Positions 28,920-36,920 of a stretch of DNA of 64,000 nucleotides are shown here, piece by piece. A program made the translations under genes and the position numbers. Under the pieces are notes generated by a model that worked only from the letters and a program-made list of their open reading frames with translations, ran no database searches and had not been told where the DNA came from. The stretch lies in assembly GCF_009749405.1 (NCBI RefSeq), contig NZ_WBIQ01000001.1:124001-188000 (forward strand), given 5' to 3'. This stretch comes from Agromyces lapidis (GTDB lineage Bacteria; Actinomycetota; Actinomycetes; Actinomycetales; Microbacteriaceae). Each line of letters opens with the position of its first letter. Position 1 is the stretch's first letter.

Positions 28920-30559
28920 GCCTGCCCCTCGCACCCAAGCCCGCCGTCCGCCGCTTCCACCAGGCCAGCTGGGACGAACCGGTCATCTTCGAGCTCTCGA
29001 CCCCGGGTGAGCGCGGCGTGCTCGTGACCCCGATCGAGCCGGGCGTGCGCGACGCCGTCGGCGACGTCGTCGCCCAGCTGCCGGCCGGCCTCCGCCGCGC
29101 CGCACCGCCGGCCCTGCCCGAGATGGGTCAGCAGCGCGTGCTGAAGCACTACCTGCGGCTCTCGCAGGAGAACCTCGGCGCCGACTTCAACGTCGACATC
29201 GGCCAGGGCACCTGCACGATGAAGTACTCGCCGAAGATCAACGACCAGCTCATCGGCGTGCCGCAGCTCACGGCGATGCACCCCCTGCAGGACCCCGCCG
29301 ACGCGCAGGGCGTGCTCGAGATCACCTGGAACCTCGAGCGCATGCTCGCCGAGATCTCGGGCATGGCCGAGGTGTCGCTGCACACGCAGGGAGGGTCCGC
29401 CGCGATCTGGGCGAACATCGCCATGATCCGTGCGTACCACGAGGCCAACGGCGAGGGCGCCGAGCGTCGCGAGGTCATCACGACGATCTTCAGCCACCCC
29501 TCGAACGCGGCGGCGGCGAAGGCGGCCGGGTACGAGATCATCACGATCCACCCCGACGCCGAGGGCTACCCCGACCTCGCCGCCCTGAAGGCGGCGCTCT
29601 CGCCGCGCACGGCGGCGATCATGGTCACGAACCCCGAAGACACGGGCATCTACAACCCCGCGATCAAGCAGTGGGTGGATGCCGCGCACGAGGTCGGCGC
29701 TCTCGCCTCGTACGACCAGGCGAACGCGAACGGCATCCTCGGCATCACCCGTGCCCGCGACGCCGGCTTCGACGTCTGTCACTTCAACCTGCACAAGACC
29801 TTCTCGACGCCGCACGCCTGCGGCGGGCCGGGGGCGGGGGCGAACGCGGTGAGCGAGGCGCTCGCGCCCTTCCTGCCGGGGCCGCGGGTCGTGCGCGACG
29901 TCGCCGCCGACGGCTCGGTGTGCTTCGACGTGCAGGAGGCCGGTCCGCTCTCGATCGGCGCGGTCGCGCCCTTCCACGGCGTCGTGCCGAACATCGTGCG
30001 CGCGTACTCGTGGATCATGGCACTCGGCGCGGAGGGCCTGCTCGCCGCCGCCGAGATCGCGGTGCTCAACAACAACTACCTGCTGAAGAGGGTGCTCGAG
30101 ATCCCCGGCGCCTCCGCGCCGTACGCCGAAGGCCGGCGGCGCATCGAGCAGGTGCGCTACTCGTGGCAGGAGCTCTTCGAGGACACCGGCATCTCCTCCG
30201 AGGAGATCGGCATCCGCCTCTCCGACTTCGGCATGCACTACTGGACGAGCCACCACCCCTACGTCGTTCCGCAGCCCTTCACGCTCGAGCCGACCGAGTC
30301 GTACTCGATGGCCGAGATCGACGAGTACGTCGGCGCGCTCGCCGAGGTCGCCCGCGAGGCGCGCGAGACCCCCGAGGTCGTGCGCACGGCCCCGCACAAC
30401 CAGACCGTGCACCACACCCACCACGACGACCTCGATGACCCCGAGCGCTGGGCGATCACGTGGCGCGCGTACCGCCGGAAGTACCCTTCGACGGGCTCAG
30501 GGCGGCGCTTCGGCGAGGGTGCCTCGGCGGCCGTCGGTCTCGCGGAGTCGGCCGCCTGA
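28916..30559 (+). CDS. gcvPB: Glycine dehydrogenase (decarboxylating) subunit 2
   Basis: 547-aa PLP half of the split P-protein. The cofactor lysine is K294 in HFNLHKTFSTPH, followed by GGPGAG. The QGTCTMKYSPKIND stretch and the SSEEIGIRLSDFGMHYWTSHHP stretch (parts of the C-terminal half) fit the family. The ATG overlaps gcvPA as ATGA. The last 25 residues or so (KYPSTGSGRRF...) run through a CCCTTCGACGGGCTCAGGG repeat and look like a repeat-derived extension, making the protein slightly longer than usual. The next gene starts 1 nt after the stop. Confidence 0.92.
   Translation: MSLPLAPKPAVRRFHQASWDEPVIFELSTPGERGVLVTPIEPGVRDAVGDVVAQLPAGLRRAAPPALPEMGQQRVLKHYLRLSQENLGADFNVDIGQGTCTMKYSPKINDQLIGVPQLTAMHPLQDPADAQGVLEITWNLERMLAEISGMAEVSLHTQGGSAAIWANIAMIRAYHEANGEGAERREVITTIFSHPSNAAAAKAAGYEIITIHPDAEGYPDLAALKAALSPRTAAIMVTNPEDTGIYNPAIKQWVDAAHEVGALASYDQANANGILGITRARDAGFDVCHFNLHKTFSTPHACGGPGAGANAVSEALAPFLPGPRVVRDVAADGSVCFDVQEAGPLSIGAVAPFHGVVPNIVRAYSWIMALGAEGLLAAAEIAVLNNNYLLKRVLEIPGASAPYAEGRRRIEQVRYSWQELFEDTGISSEEIGIRLSDFGMHYWTSHHPYVVPQPFTLEPTESYSMAEIDEYVGALAEVAREARETPEVVRTAPHNQTVHHTHHDDLDDPERWAITWRAYRRKYPSTGSGRRFGEGASAAVGLAESAA
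30484..30502. repeat. Short dispersed repeat at the 3' end of gcvPB
   Basis: CCCTTCGACGGGCTCAGGG is an imperfect palindrome of a type I recognise from memory as dispersed in Microbacteriaceae genomes. Here it is translated as part of the GcvPB C-terminus. Only one copy is present in the window. Confidence 0.45.
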
Positions 30560-30560
30560 G

Positions 30561-31787
30561 ATGCTCGCCCTCGTCGTGAACCCCGTCGCCGGGGTCGGCG
30601 GGCCGGCAGGGCTCGCCGGCTCCGACGGCGCCGACGTGCAGCTCGAGGCCGCCGAGCGCGGCTCGCACCCGCGCGCGGCCGAGCGCGCCCGGCTCGCGCT
30701 CGAGGTCGTCGCGGCGACGGCGGGTGCCTCGCGGCAGTCCGTGCTCACGGCGGCGGGTCCGATGGGGGAGGACGCGGTGCGCGCCGCGGGCCTCGAGCCT
30801 CGCGTGGTCTCCCGTCCGTCGGGCGAGACGACGAGCCCGGCCGACACGACGGCGGCCGTGCGCGCCCTCGTCTCCGCCGGTGCGACGCTCGTGCTCTTCG
30901 CCGGCGGCGACGGCACCGCGCGCGACGTCGCCGCCGGCTTGGCGACGGAGCCCGTGCCGTCCGTCGGCACCGCGATGCGGCGCGTGCCGGTCGCGGGTGC
31001 CGACGAACGGCACGGCGGCACGGCCGCGCTCGGCATTCCGGCGGGCGTCAAGATGTACTCGCCCGTCTTCGCGGTGAGCCCGCGCGCGGCGGGGGCCCTC
31101 GCCGCGGCGTGGGCCGCGGCATCCGAATCAGGAGGAGCGCTGCCCGTGCAGGAGCGCGAGGTGCTCGACCTCGACGAGACCGCGATGCGTCGCGCGCGCG
31201 TCGAGCCGCGGCTCTTCGGCACGATGCCGGTGCCGTACATCGTCGGGCGTACGCAGTCTCGCAAGGCGGCGACGCCCGCGAGCGAGCACGCCGCTGTGGC
31301 CGCCGCCGCGCGCGGCGCCGCTCGCGCCATGCGCCCGGGCGTCCGCTACCTGCTCGGGCCGGGAGGCACGATGGCCGAACTCGCCCGCGAGCTCGGCGTG
31401 GCGAAGACCCCGCTCGGTGTCGACGTCGTGCTCGACGGCCGTGTCGTGCGGGCCGGCGCGAGCGAGCACGACCTCGTCGACGAGATCTCGCGCGGCCCGG
31501 CGAAGGCCGTGGTGAGCGTGATCGGCGGGCAGGGGTTCCTGCTCGGCCGCGGCAACCAGCAGTTCTCCGCGAGGGTGCTGCGCCTGCTCGACGACGACCC
31601 GCTGGTGGTCGTCGCCCCCGAGCAGAAGCTCATCGACCTCGGCGGGCGCCCCCTGCTCGTCGACACGGGCGACCCGCGCGTCGATGCCCGCCTCGCGGGA
31701 TTCGCGCGCGTGATCACCGGCCCAGGTGCCTCCAGTTTCTATCCTGTCCACGCACCCGAAATCGAAGGAGAAGGCCATGCGCCTTGA
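30561..31787 (+). CDS. ATP-NAD kinase family protein, AcoX-like
   Basis: 408 aa. The diacylglycerol/NAD-kinase-like fold is shown by LALVVNPVAGVGGPAGLAG at the start and the FAGGDGTARD motif (GGDGT at 115-119). A second half resembles the NAD-kinase C-terminal domain. AcoX proteins occur beside acetoin dehydrogenase genes and have no firmly known reaction. Here the neighbours are gcvPA, gcvPB and an SDR, with no acoA or acoB. The start lies 1 nt after the gcvPB stop. The extra loop GADERHGG at about 145-152 is not typical. A true NAD kinase is less likely because the protein is about 100 aa too long. Confidence 0.75.
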   Translation: MLALVVNPVAGVGGPAGLAGSDGADVQLEAAERGSHPRAAERARLALEVVAATAGASRQSVLTAAGPMGEDAVRAAGLEPRVVSRPSGETTSPADTTAAVRALVSAGATLVLFAGGDGTARDVAAGLATEPVPSVGTAMRRVPVAGADERHGGTAALGIPAGVKMYSPVFAVSPRAAGALAAAWAAASESGGALPVQEREVLDLDETAMRRARVEPRLFGTMPVPYIVGRTQSRKAATPASEHAAVAAAARGAARAMRPGVRYLLGPGGTMAELARELGVAKTPLGVDVVLDGRVVRAGASEHDLVDEISRGPAKAVVSVIGGQGFLLGRGNQQFSARVLRLLDDDPLVVVAPEQKLIDLGGRPLLVDTGDPRVDARLAGFARVITGPGASSFYPVHAPEIEGEGHAP

Positions 31788-32535
31788 GAACAAGCAGGCC
31801 ATCGTCACCGGCGGGGCGGGCGGCATCGGCCGCGCCACCTCGCTCGCACTCGCGGCCGAGGGCGCCGCGGTCGCGGTCGTCGACCTGAACCTCGACGCGG
31901 CCGAGCAGGTCGCCGCCGAGATCCGTGCGACCGGCGGCACCGCCATCGCGATCGGCGCGGATGTCTCGGCCGAGGCCGACATCGAGCGCGTCGTCGCCGC
32001 GACGGTCGCCGAGTTCGGGGGCGTGAACGTCGTCTTCAACAACGCGGGCATCATCCGCCGCACGACCGCGGTCGAGACGACCGTCGAGGAGTGGGACCGC
32101 GTGTTCGGCGTGAACGTGCGGTCGATCTTCCTCATGTGCAAGCACGTCGTGCCGATCATGGAAGCCGCGGGCGGCGGCTCGATCGTCAACACCGGCTCTG
32201 GCTGGGGGCTCAAGGGCGGCGGCCAGGCGATCTCGTACTGCGCCTCGAAGGGCGCGGTCGTCAACATGACCCGCGCGCTCGCGATCGACCACGGGCCGCA
32301 GGGCATCCGGGTGAACTCGGTGAACCCGGGCGACGTCAACACGGGGATGCTCCGCGAGGAGGCCCGCCAGCTCGGCCAGGCCGAGGACGGGTTCCTCGCC
32401 GAAGCGGCCGACCGGCCGCTGCGCCGCATGGGCGAGCCCCGCGAGATCGCCGCGGCGGTCGTGTGGCTCGCGAGCGACGAGTCGAGTTATGTGACGGGCT
32501 CGGCGCTCGTCGTCGACGGCGGCGGCATCGCGTAG
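31777..32535 (+). CDS. Short-chain dehydrogenase/reductase (SDR)
   Basis: 252-aa classical SDR. The cofactor motif TGGAGGIG is at residues 11-18, the NNAG motif is present, and the catalytic Y154 and K158 lie in SYCASKG. An aspartate after the second strand (VVDLN) favours NAD over NADP. It resembles FabG and glucose-1-dehydrogenase-type enzymes, so the substrate is an alcohol or sugar. The start is set at 31777, after GAAGGAGAAGG, and overlaps the AcoX-like gene by 11 nt, showing tight coupling. It is the last gene of the GH42-gcvPAB-acoX operon. Confidence 0.85.
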   Translation: MRLENKQAIVTGGAGGIGRATSLALAAEGAAVAVVDLNLDAAEQVAAEIRATGGTAIAIGADVSAEADIERVVAATVAEFGGVNVVFNNAGIIRRTTAVETTVEEWDRVFGVNVRSIFLMCKHVVPIMEAAGGGSIVNTGSGWGLKGGGQAISYCASKGAVVNMTRALAIDHGPQGIRVNSVNPGDVNTGMLREEARQLGQAEDGFLAEAADRPLRRMGEPREIAAAVVWLASDESSYVTGSALVVDGGGIA

Positions 32536-32550
32536 CCCGAGCGCCCGAGC

Positions 32551-32631
32551 GCGCTGCTTCTGCAGGAAAACTGCACTGAGGCGCCCGGTCAGGCGACCAT
32601 AGGGCCCAATCTCCTGCAGAAGCAGCAGCGC
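32551..32631. terminator. Long-loop inverted repeat between convergent SDR and RidA genes
   Basis: GCGCTGCTTCTGCAGGA at 32551-32567 pairs with TCCTGCAGAAGCAGCAGCGC at 32612-32631 across a 44-nt loop, with a 3-nt bulge. It probably terminates both converging operons. The long arms and large loop differ from the compact hairpins elsewhere in the window. Confidence 0.55.
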
Positions 32632-32637
32632 GGCGGG

Positions 32638-33021
32638 TCAGGCCTGCGGGATCGCTGCGACGACGTCGATCTCGACGAGGATGTTCGCGAGGCGCGAGCC
32701 GACCGTGGTGCGCACCGGGTAGGGCTCGGTGAAGAACTCGGCGTAGGCCTCGTTGTACTCGGCGAAGTCGGCGAGGTCCTCGAGGTGCGCGGTCACCTTC
32801 ACGACGTCGTCGTGGGTGAGTCCGTACTCGGCGAGCACGGCGCCGATGTTGCGCAGCACCTGGCGGGTCTGCTCCTTCACGCCGCCCTCGACGACGAGGC
32901 CCGTCGCCGGGTCCTGCGGGCCGAAGCCCGCGGTGTACAGGAATCCGTTGGCGACGACGCCGTGGCTGTAGGGCCCGGCGGGCTTCGGCGCGTTCGAGAG
33001 CGTGACGGCGGTCTTGGACAT
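32638..33021 (-). CDS. ridA: RidA-family (YjgF) enamine/imine deaminase
   Basis: 127 aa. PAGPYSHGVVANGFLYTAG at the start, a central QTRQVLRNIGAVL helix and the C-terminal RLANILVEIDVVA strand with the conserved glutamate match the family. RidA hydrolyses reactive 2-aminoacrylate-type enamines released by PLP dehydratases. It is last in the minus-strand operon deaminase-deacylase-iclR-ridA, where the PLP deaminase would be the enamine source. GGAGGAA lies upstream of the ATG. Confidence 0.9.
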   Translation of the reverse strand: MSKTAVTLSNAPKPAGPYSHGVVANGFLYTAGFGPQDPATGLVVEGGVKEQTRQVLRNIGAVLAEYGLTHDDVVKVTAHLEDLADFAEYNEAYAEFFTEPYPVRTTVGSRLANILVEIDVVAAIPQA

Positions 33022-33087
33022 GGGTTCCTCCAGGGTGTTCGGTTCGGTGGTCGGGATGGTCAGGGATGCGGTGCCGTTCGCGGTCTC

Positions 33088-33119
33088 CGGATGCCTCGGG
33101 CGCGACCCCGAGGCATCCG
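33088..33119 (-). terminator. Hairpin between iclR and ridA
   Basis: CGGATGCCTCGGG pairs with its complement across a loop of about 6 nt, immediately after the iclR stop (33121) on the minus strand. It would separate ridA from the upstream genes, at least partly. GGATGCC/GGCATCC arm family. Confidence 0.7.
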
Positions 33120-33120
33120 T

Positions 33121-33852
33121 TCACCCGAGCTCGCGGGAGATGAGTTCGGCGGTCTCGCGCATGGCGGGCAGCTCGGCCTTCAGCCGGTCGAGGTCGGCGA
33201 CCATGCGGATCGCGGTGACGGAGAGCGCGCCGACGACGCCCAGCGAACTGCGGATCGGCACGGCGATGCAGTTCACGAAGGCCTCGAACTCGCGGTCGTC
33301 GACGGCGTAGCCGCGGGCCGCGGTGAGCGCGAGCTCGCGGTCGAGTCGCTCGCGCGAGTCGATCGTGAGCTCGGTGTAGCGCTGCCAGACGACGCCGTCG
33401 AGCACGGCGTCGCGCCGGGCGGGGTCGATCCCCGCGAGGATCGCCTTGCCGACGGCGGAGCAGTAGGGGATCACGGCCCGGCCGATCCGGGAGTACATGC
33501 GCACGCCGGCCTCGTCCTCGGCCTTGTCGACGTAGACGATCGAGCGGTCCATGAGGGCGGCGAGGTGCACGGTGTTGCCCGTCCGGCGTTGCAGCCGGCG
33601 CACGTGCTCGGCGCCCGCCTCACGCAGGTCGAGCGAGTCGAGTGCCTGCTTGGAGAGCGCGGCGAGCCGGGTGCCGAGGGTGTACCGGCCCGAGCCGCGC
33701 TTGCGCACCCAGCCGACCTGCTCGAGGGCCTGCAGCTCGCGGAACATCGTCGACCGGTGCAGGCCGAACTCCTCGGCGAGTTCGGCGACGGTGCGCGGAT
33801 CGGCCGCGATCGCGTCGATGATGTGCGCGGCGCGCGTCACGCTCTGCGACAT
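33121..33852 (-). CDS. IclR-family transcriptional regulator
   Basis: 243 aa. The N-terminal winged helix has the recognition stretch LAEEFGLHRSTMFRELQALE. The C-terminal IclR effector domain has CSAVGKAILAG and AVPIRSSLGVVGALSVTA. Such regulators often sense KDG, pyruvate/glyoxylate or aromatic acids; KdgR, which senses KDG, belongs to this family. The start at 33852 lies 1 nt after the deacylase stop. It probably controls its own operon and the divergent KDG kinase genes through the inverted repeats near 36864-36904. Confidence 0.88.
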   Translation of the reverse strand: MSQSVTRAAHIIDAIAADPRTVAELAEEFGLHRSTMFRELQALEQVGWVRKRGSGRYTLGTRLAALSKQALDSLDLREAGAEHVRRLQRRTGNTVHLAALMDRSIVYVDKAEDEAGVRMYSRIGRAVIPYCSAVGKAILAGIDPARRDAVLDGVVWQRYTELTIDSRERLDRELALTAARGYAVDDREFEAFVNCIAVPIRSSLGVVGALSVTAIRMVADLDRLKAELPAMRETAELISRELG

Positions 33853-33853
33853 G

Positions 33854-35533
33854 TCAGGCCCGCCCTTCGCTCGTCGGTGCGGCATCGACCGCTCGTCGGG
33901 CGCGACGCAGGCCCCGGCCCGGTGTGGCGCCGGTGAGCGCGCCGTCCGCGAGCACGGGCACCCCGGCGACGAACACGTCGTCGATGCCCGCGGCGAGCTC
34001 GAGGGGTGCGGCGTAGGAGGCCCCGGCGCGGACGCGCACGGGGTCGACCAGCACGAGATCGGCGACGGCGCCCTCGCGCACGAGCCCCCGTTCGCCCAGC
34101 CCGAATCGTCGTGCCGCGCGGCCCGAGACGAGCGCCGAGGCATCCGGCCACCCGAGCGCGCGCTGCTCGCCGACGAGGAGCGAGAGGTATCTCGCGAACG
34201 ATCCGCGCGCGCGGGGGTGCGGATGCCGGCCGAGGAAGATGCCGTCGGAGCCGCCGATCGCCGCGGGGTGCGAGAGGATCTCCGCGAGCTCGGCGTCGCT
34301 GCGCTCGTGCTGCACGGCCATCACGACGTTGACCTCGAGCCGCGAGGCGACGAGCACGTCGAGGGCGAAGTCGATCGCGTCGATCGGCTCGGCAGAGGCG
34401 GTCGAGGCGCCCCTCCGAGCGCTCGTCGCGGCCGCCTCGGCGAGGGTGAGCCCGTGCGCCCAGTCGTACTCGGGGGCGGCGATGTGCGCGAGCGTCAGCA
34501 TCGCGGGCCAGTCGGGTCCGAGGCTCGCGTAGCCCGTGATCGTCGGGAACCAGTCGGCGCGCAGCCTCGCCCGCTCGGCGGGGTCGGCGAGCACCGCGAG
34601 CACCTCGGCGGCGGGTCGCACGGTGAGCTCGGCCGGCAGGATCGGCATCGCGAGGATCGAGCAGCCCCGCGTGTACGGGTAGGCGTCGAAGCTCGCGTCG
34701 ACACCGGCCTCGGCGAGCCGCGCGAGCTCCCCGCGCACGATCGCGGGCGTCGCGTGGAAGTGCGACACGTGCACGCGCACCCCGCTCGCGGTCGCGATCG
34801 CGCCGATCTCGTCGATGCCGGCCGCCGAGTTGGCCTCGTACCCGCCGCGCATGTGCGTCACGTAGACGCCGCCGGCCGCGGCGACCGGCCGCGCGAGGGC
34901 GGCGAGCTCGGCGGCGTCGGCGAAGACGCCGGGCACGTAGTCGAGTCCGGTCGAGAGGCCGACGGCGCCGTCGGCGAGCCCGGATGCCACGAGCTCGCGC
35001 ATCTCGTCGAGCTCGGCTGGGCTCGGGGCGGCGGTGGAGCGCCCCATGACGGCGAACCGCACGGTGCCGGCGGGCACGAGGGTCGCGACGTTGAGCGGCG
35101 TGGTGCCGTCGTAGCCGGCGAGGAGCGCGCCGATGCCGCCGCCCGCGTAGTTCGGGTGCCGCCCGTTGATCGCGGCGAAGTATTCGGTGCCGTAGGCGCC
35201 GTCGCCGGGGGCGTAGCCGACGCCGTCCTGTCCGCCGATGACGGTCGTGACGCCCTGGCGCAGGAGTGCGAGCTGCACCTCGGGGTCGAACACGGCGCCG
35301 TCGGCATGGGAGTGCGCGTCGACGAAGCCGGGCATGAGCATCCGCCCCGCGGCGTCGACGACGGTCGCCGGGTGCGCGAGCGTCGCACGCGCATCGCGAC
35401 CGCCCGCGGCGTCGATCGCTGCGATACGCCCGCCGTCGAGCAGCACGTCGTGCAGCCCGGGGCGCTCGCCCGTCTCGTCGACGATGCGCGCGTTCGTGAC
35501 GAGCACCGGGCCGCGGGTGGTGTTCTCGGTCAT
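33854..35533 (-). CDS. N-acyl-D-amino-acid deacylase (amidohydrolase superfamily)
   Basis: 559-aa metal-dependent deacylase. The N-terminal beta region VLVTNARIVDETGERP is followed by the metal motif DAHSHADG. GLSTGLDYVPG, VHVSHFH, FDAYPYTRGCS and GGSDGIFLGRHPHPRARGSF are the remaining family signatures. D-aminoacylases remove acyl groups from N-acyl-D-amino acids. N-acetyl-D-glucosaminate has the same C2 configuration, and the adjacent deaminase, KDG kinase and KDPG aldolase make it an attractive substrate (inference). ATG at 35533, 5 nt after the deaminase stop. No signal peptide, so cytoplasmic. Confidence 0.88.
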   Translation of the reverse strand: MTENTTRGPVLVTNARIVDETGERPGLHDVLLDGGRIAAIDAAGGRDARATLAHPATVVDAAGRMLMPGFVDAHSHADGAVFDPEVQLALLRQGVTTVIGGQDGVGYAPGDGAYGTEYFAAINGRHPNYAGGGIGALLAGYDGTTPLNVATLVPAGTVRFAVMGRSTAAPSPAELDEMRELVASGLADGAVGLSTGLDYVPGVFADAAELAALARPVAAAGGVYVTHMRGGYEANSAAGIDEIGAIATASGVRVHVSHFHATPAIVRGELARLAEAGVDASFDAYPYTRGCSILAMPILPAELTVRPAAEVLAVLADPAERARLRADWFPTITGYASLGPDWPAMLTLAHIAAPEYDWAHGLTLAEAAATSARRGASTASAEPIDAIDFALDVLVASRLEVNVVMAVQHERSDAELAEILSHPAAIGGSDGIFLGRHPHPRARGSFARYLSLLVGEQRALGWPDASALVSGRAARRFGLGERGLVREGAVADLVLVDPVRVRAGASYAAPLELAAGIDDVFVAGVPVLADGALTGATPGRGLRRARRAVDAAPTSEGRA

Positions 35534-35538
35534 CGCCG

Positions 35539-36843
35539 TCAGAACCTCGTGTGCACGAGGTCGACGACGAGGTCGCTCCCGGCATGCTCGACGACGGGGA
35601 TCCAGCGCCACTTGTCGAACGCGGTGCAGGGGTGCGAGAGGCCGAGCGCGACGACGTCGCCGATCGCGACGGGGAGGGCGGCGCCGGCTTCGCCGCGGAG
35701 GTAGGCGTGCTGGTCGTTCACGGCGGTGACGGATGCCTCGTCGAGCGGCCGCCCCTCGGCGCCGAGTGCGCTCGCGACCGCGAGCGGCACCGGCAGCCCC
35801 TCGTCGTACGGGAGGTCGCGCTTGCCGCCGTCGAGGAGGGCGAGCCCGGGCTCGGGGTGCGAGACGACACGGGCGTAGCCGCGCATCGCCGGGGTCAGCT
35901 CGCGATGGATGGGGGAGATGCCGCGGTAGAAGCCGTCGTCGTGCACGAGCGAGGCGCCCGAGCGCAGCACCCACCGGGTGTCGCCGCGCCCGGCGCCGGC
36001 CTCGATCTCGGGCGCGAAGACGTCGGCGACGAGGTCGAGGTAGGCGCTGCCGCCCGCTGTCACGATGAGCGGGCCGGCGGCGGGGTCGGCGAGCGTGCGC
36101 ACGGCGCCGTGCAGCTCGACGAGGTCGGCGAGGTAGTCGCGAACGGCCGCGATCGCGACCGAGGAGCGGTCATGCCCGAGGCTGCCCTCGTACCCGGCGA
36201 CGCCCGCGAGTCGCAGCACCGGCGAGTCGGCGATGCGGCGGGCGATGACGAGGGCCTCGTCGAGCCCGCGGGCGCCGGTGCGGCCGCCGCCGGCGCCGAG
36301 CTCGACGAGCACGGCGAGCGGACGGCCGAGCGCCGGGGCGCCGTTCGCGTCCGAGGCCGCCGCGAGGCCGCGCTCCATCGCCTCGACGGTCTCGAGCGAG
36401 TCGGCCCACGACCAGAACTCGAAAGCGGGGTCGGCCAGCTCGGCGGCGACCCACGCCAGCGCGTCGGGAGCGACGAGGGCGTTCGCGAGCATGATGGTGC
36501 CCACGCCGAAGCCGCGTGCGGTGCGCACCTGGCCCGGGGTCGCGAGGGTGAGGCCGGTGGCCCCGCCGTCGAGCTGGAGGCGCCAGAGCGCGGGGGCCAT
36601 GGTCGTCTTGCCGTGCGGCATGAGTTCGAGGCCGCGCTCGTCGCACCACTGCTGGATAGTCCCGGCGTTGTGTTCGAGCGCCGCGCGATCGAGGGCCAGG
36701 AGCGGGGTCCAGAACTCGCCGAGCCGGGGCGCGGTGTCGAGGAACTCCCGAACGGTGAGCCCGGCCGCGCGCGGGGGCAGCCCCTTGTCGCCCTCGGTGA
36801 GGCGGGTGTCGGCGGTCTCGGCGAGCGGGGCGAGGCGGGGCAT
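35539..36843 (-). CDS. PLP-dependent amino acid deaminase / D-threonine-aldolase-like
   Basis: 434 aa. Alanine-racemase-type N-terminal barrel with the PLP lysine K79 in MPHGKTTMAP. The C-terminal D-serine-dehydratase-like domain ends with the metal-binding motif HPCTAFDKW (H404, C406). This fold covers D-threonine aldolases, D-serine and 3-hydroxyaspartate dehydratases and related deaminases. Beside RidA, a deacylase and KDG kinase, dehydrative deamination of D-glucosaminate to KDG is the reaction that completes a route. An aldolase or D-serine dehydratase cannot be excluded. ATG 36843 is favoured over an upstream in-frame start that would reach into the operator region. Confidence 0.82.
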   Translation of the reverse strand: MPRLAPLAETADTRLTEGDKGLPPRAAGLTVREFLDTAPRLGEFWTPLLALDRAALEHNAGTIQQWCDERGLELMPHGKTTMAPALWRLQLDGGATGLTLATPGQVRTARGFGVGTIMLANALVAPDALAWVAAELADPAFEFWSWADSLETVEAMERGLAAASDANGAPALGRPLAVLVELGAGGGRTGARGLDEALVIARRIADSPVLRLAGVAGYEGSLGHDRSSVAIAAVRDYLADLVELHGAVRTLADPAAGPLIVTAGGSAYLDLVADVFAPEIEAGAGRGDTRWVLRSGASLVHDDGFYRGISPIHRELTPAMRGYARVVSHPEPGLALLDGGKRDLPYDEGLPVPLAVASALGAEGRPLDEASVTAVNDQHAYLRGEAGAALPVAIGDVVALGLSHPCTAFDKWRWIPVVEHAGSDLVVDLVHTRF

Positions 36844-36863
36844 CCGATGCTCACTTTCTGCTT

Positions 36864-36904
36864 GTTGCGTATTCTGCAACGCGTTTGCGCAGCAGTTGCA
36901 CAAC
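36864..36904. promoter_or_regulatory. Inverted repeats in the divergent deaminase/KDG-kinase promoter region
   Basis: GTTGC-N7-GCAAC at 36864-36880 and GTTGCACAAC at 36895-36904 share the half-site GTTGC. They lie in the 77-nt divergent region, which is clearly less GC-rich than its flanks. The IclR protein encoded in the minus-strand operon is the likely binder. Confidence 0.45.
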
Positions 36905-36920
36905 CGCCAGCATAGGGCGT

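Noticed and set aside
25071..28934. A 1287-codon minus-strand open frame over the GH42 and gcvPA genes
   Set aside because: Antisense shadow caused by high third-position GC. Both plus-strand genes have intact catalytic motifs.
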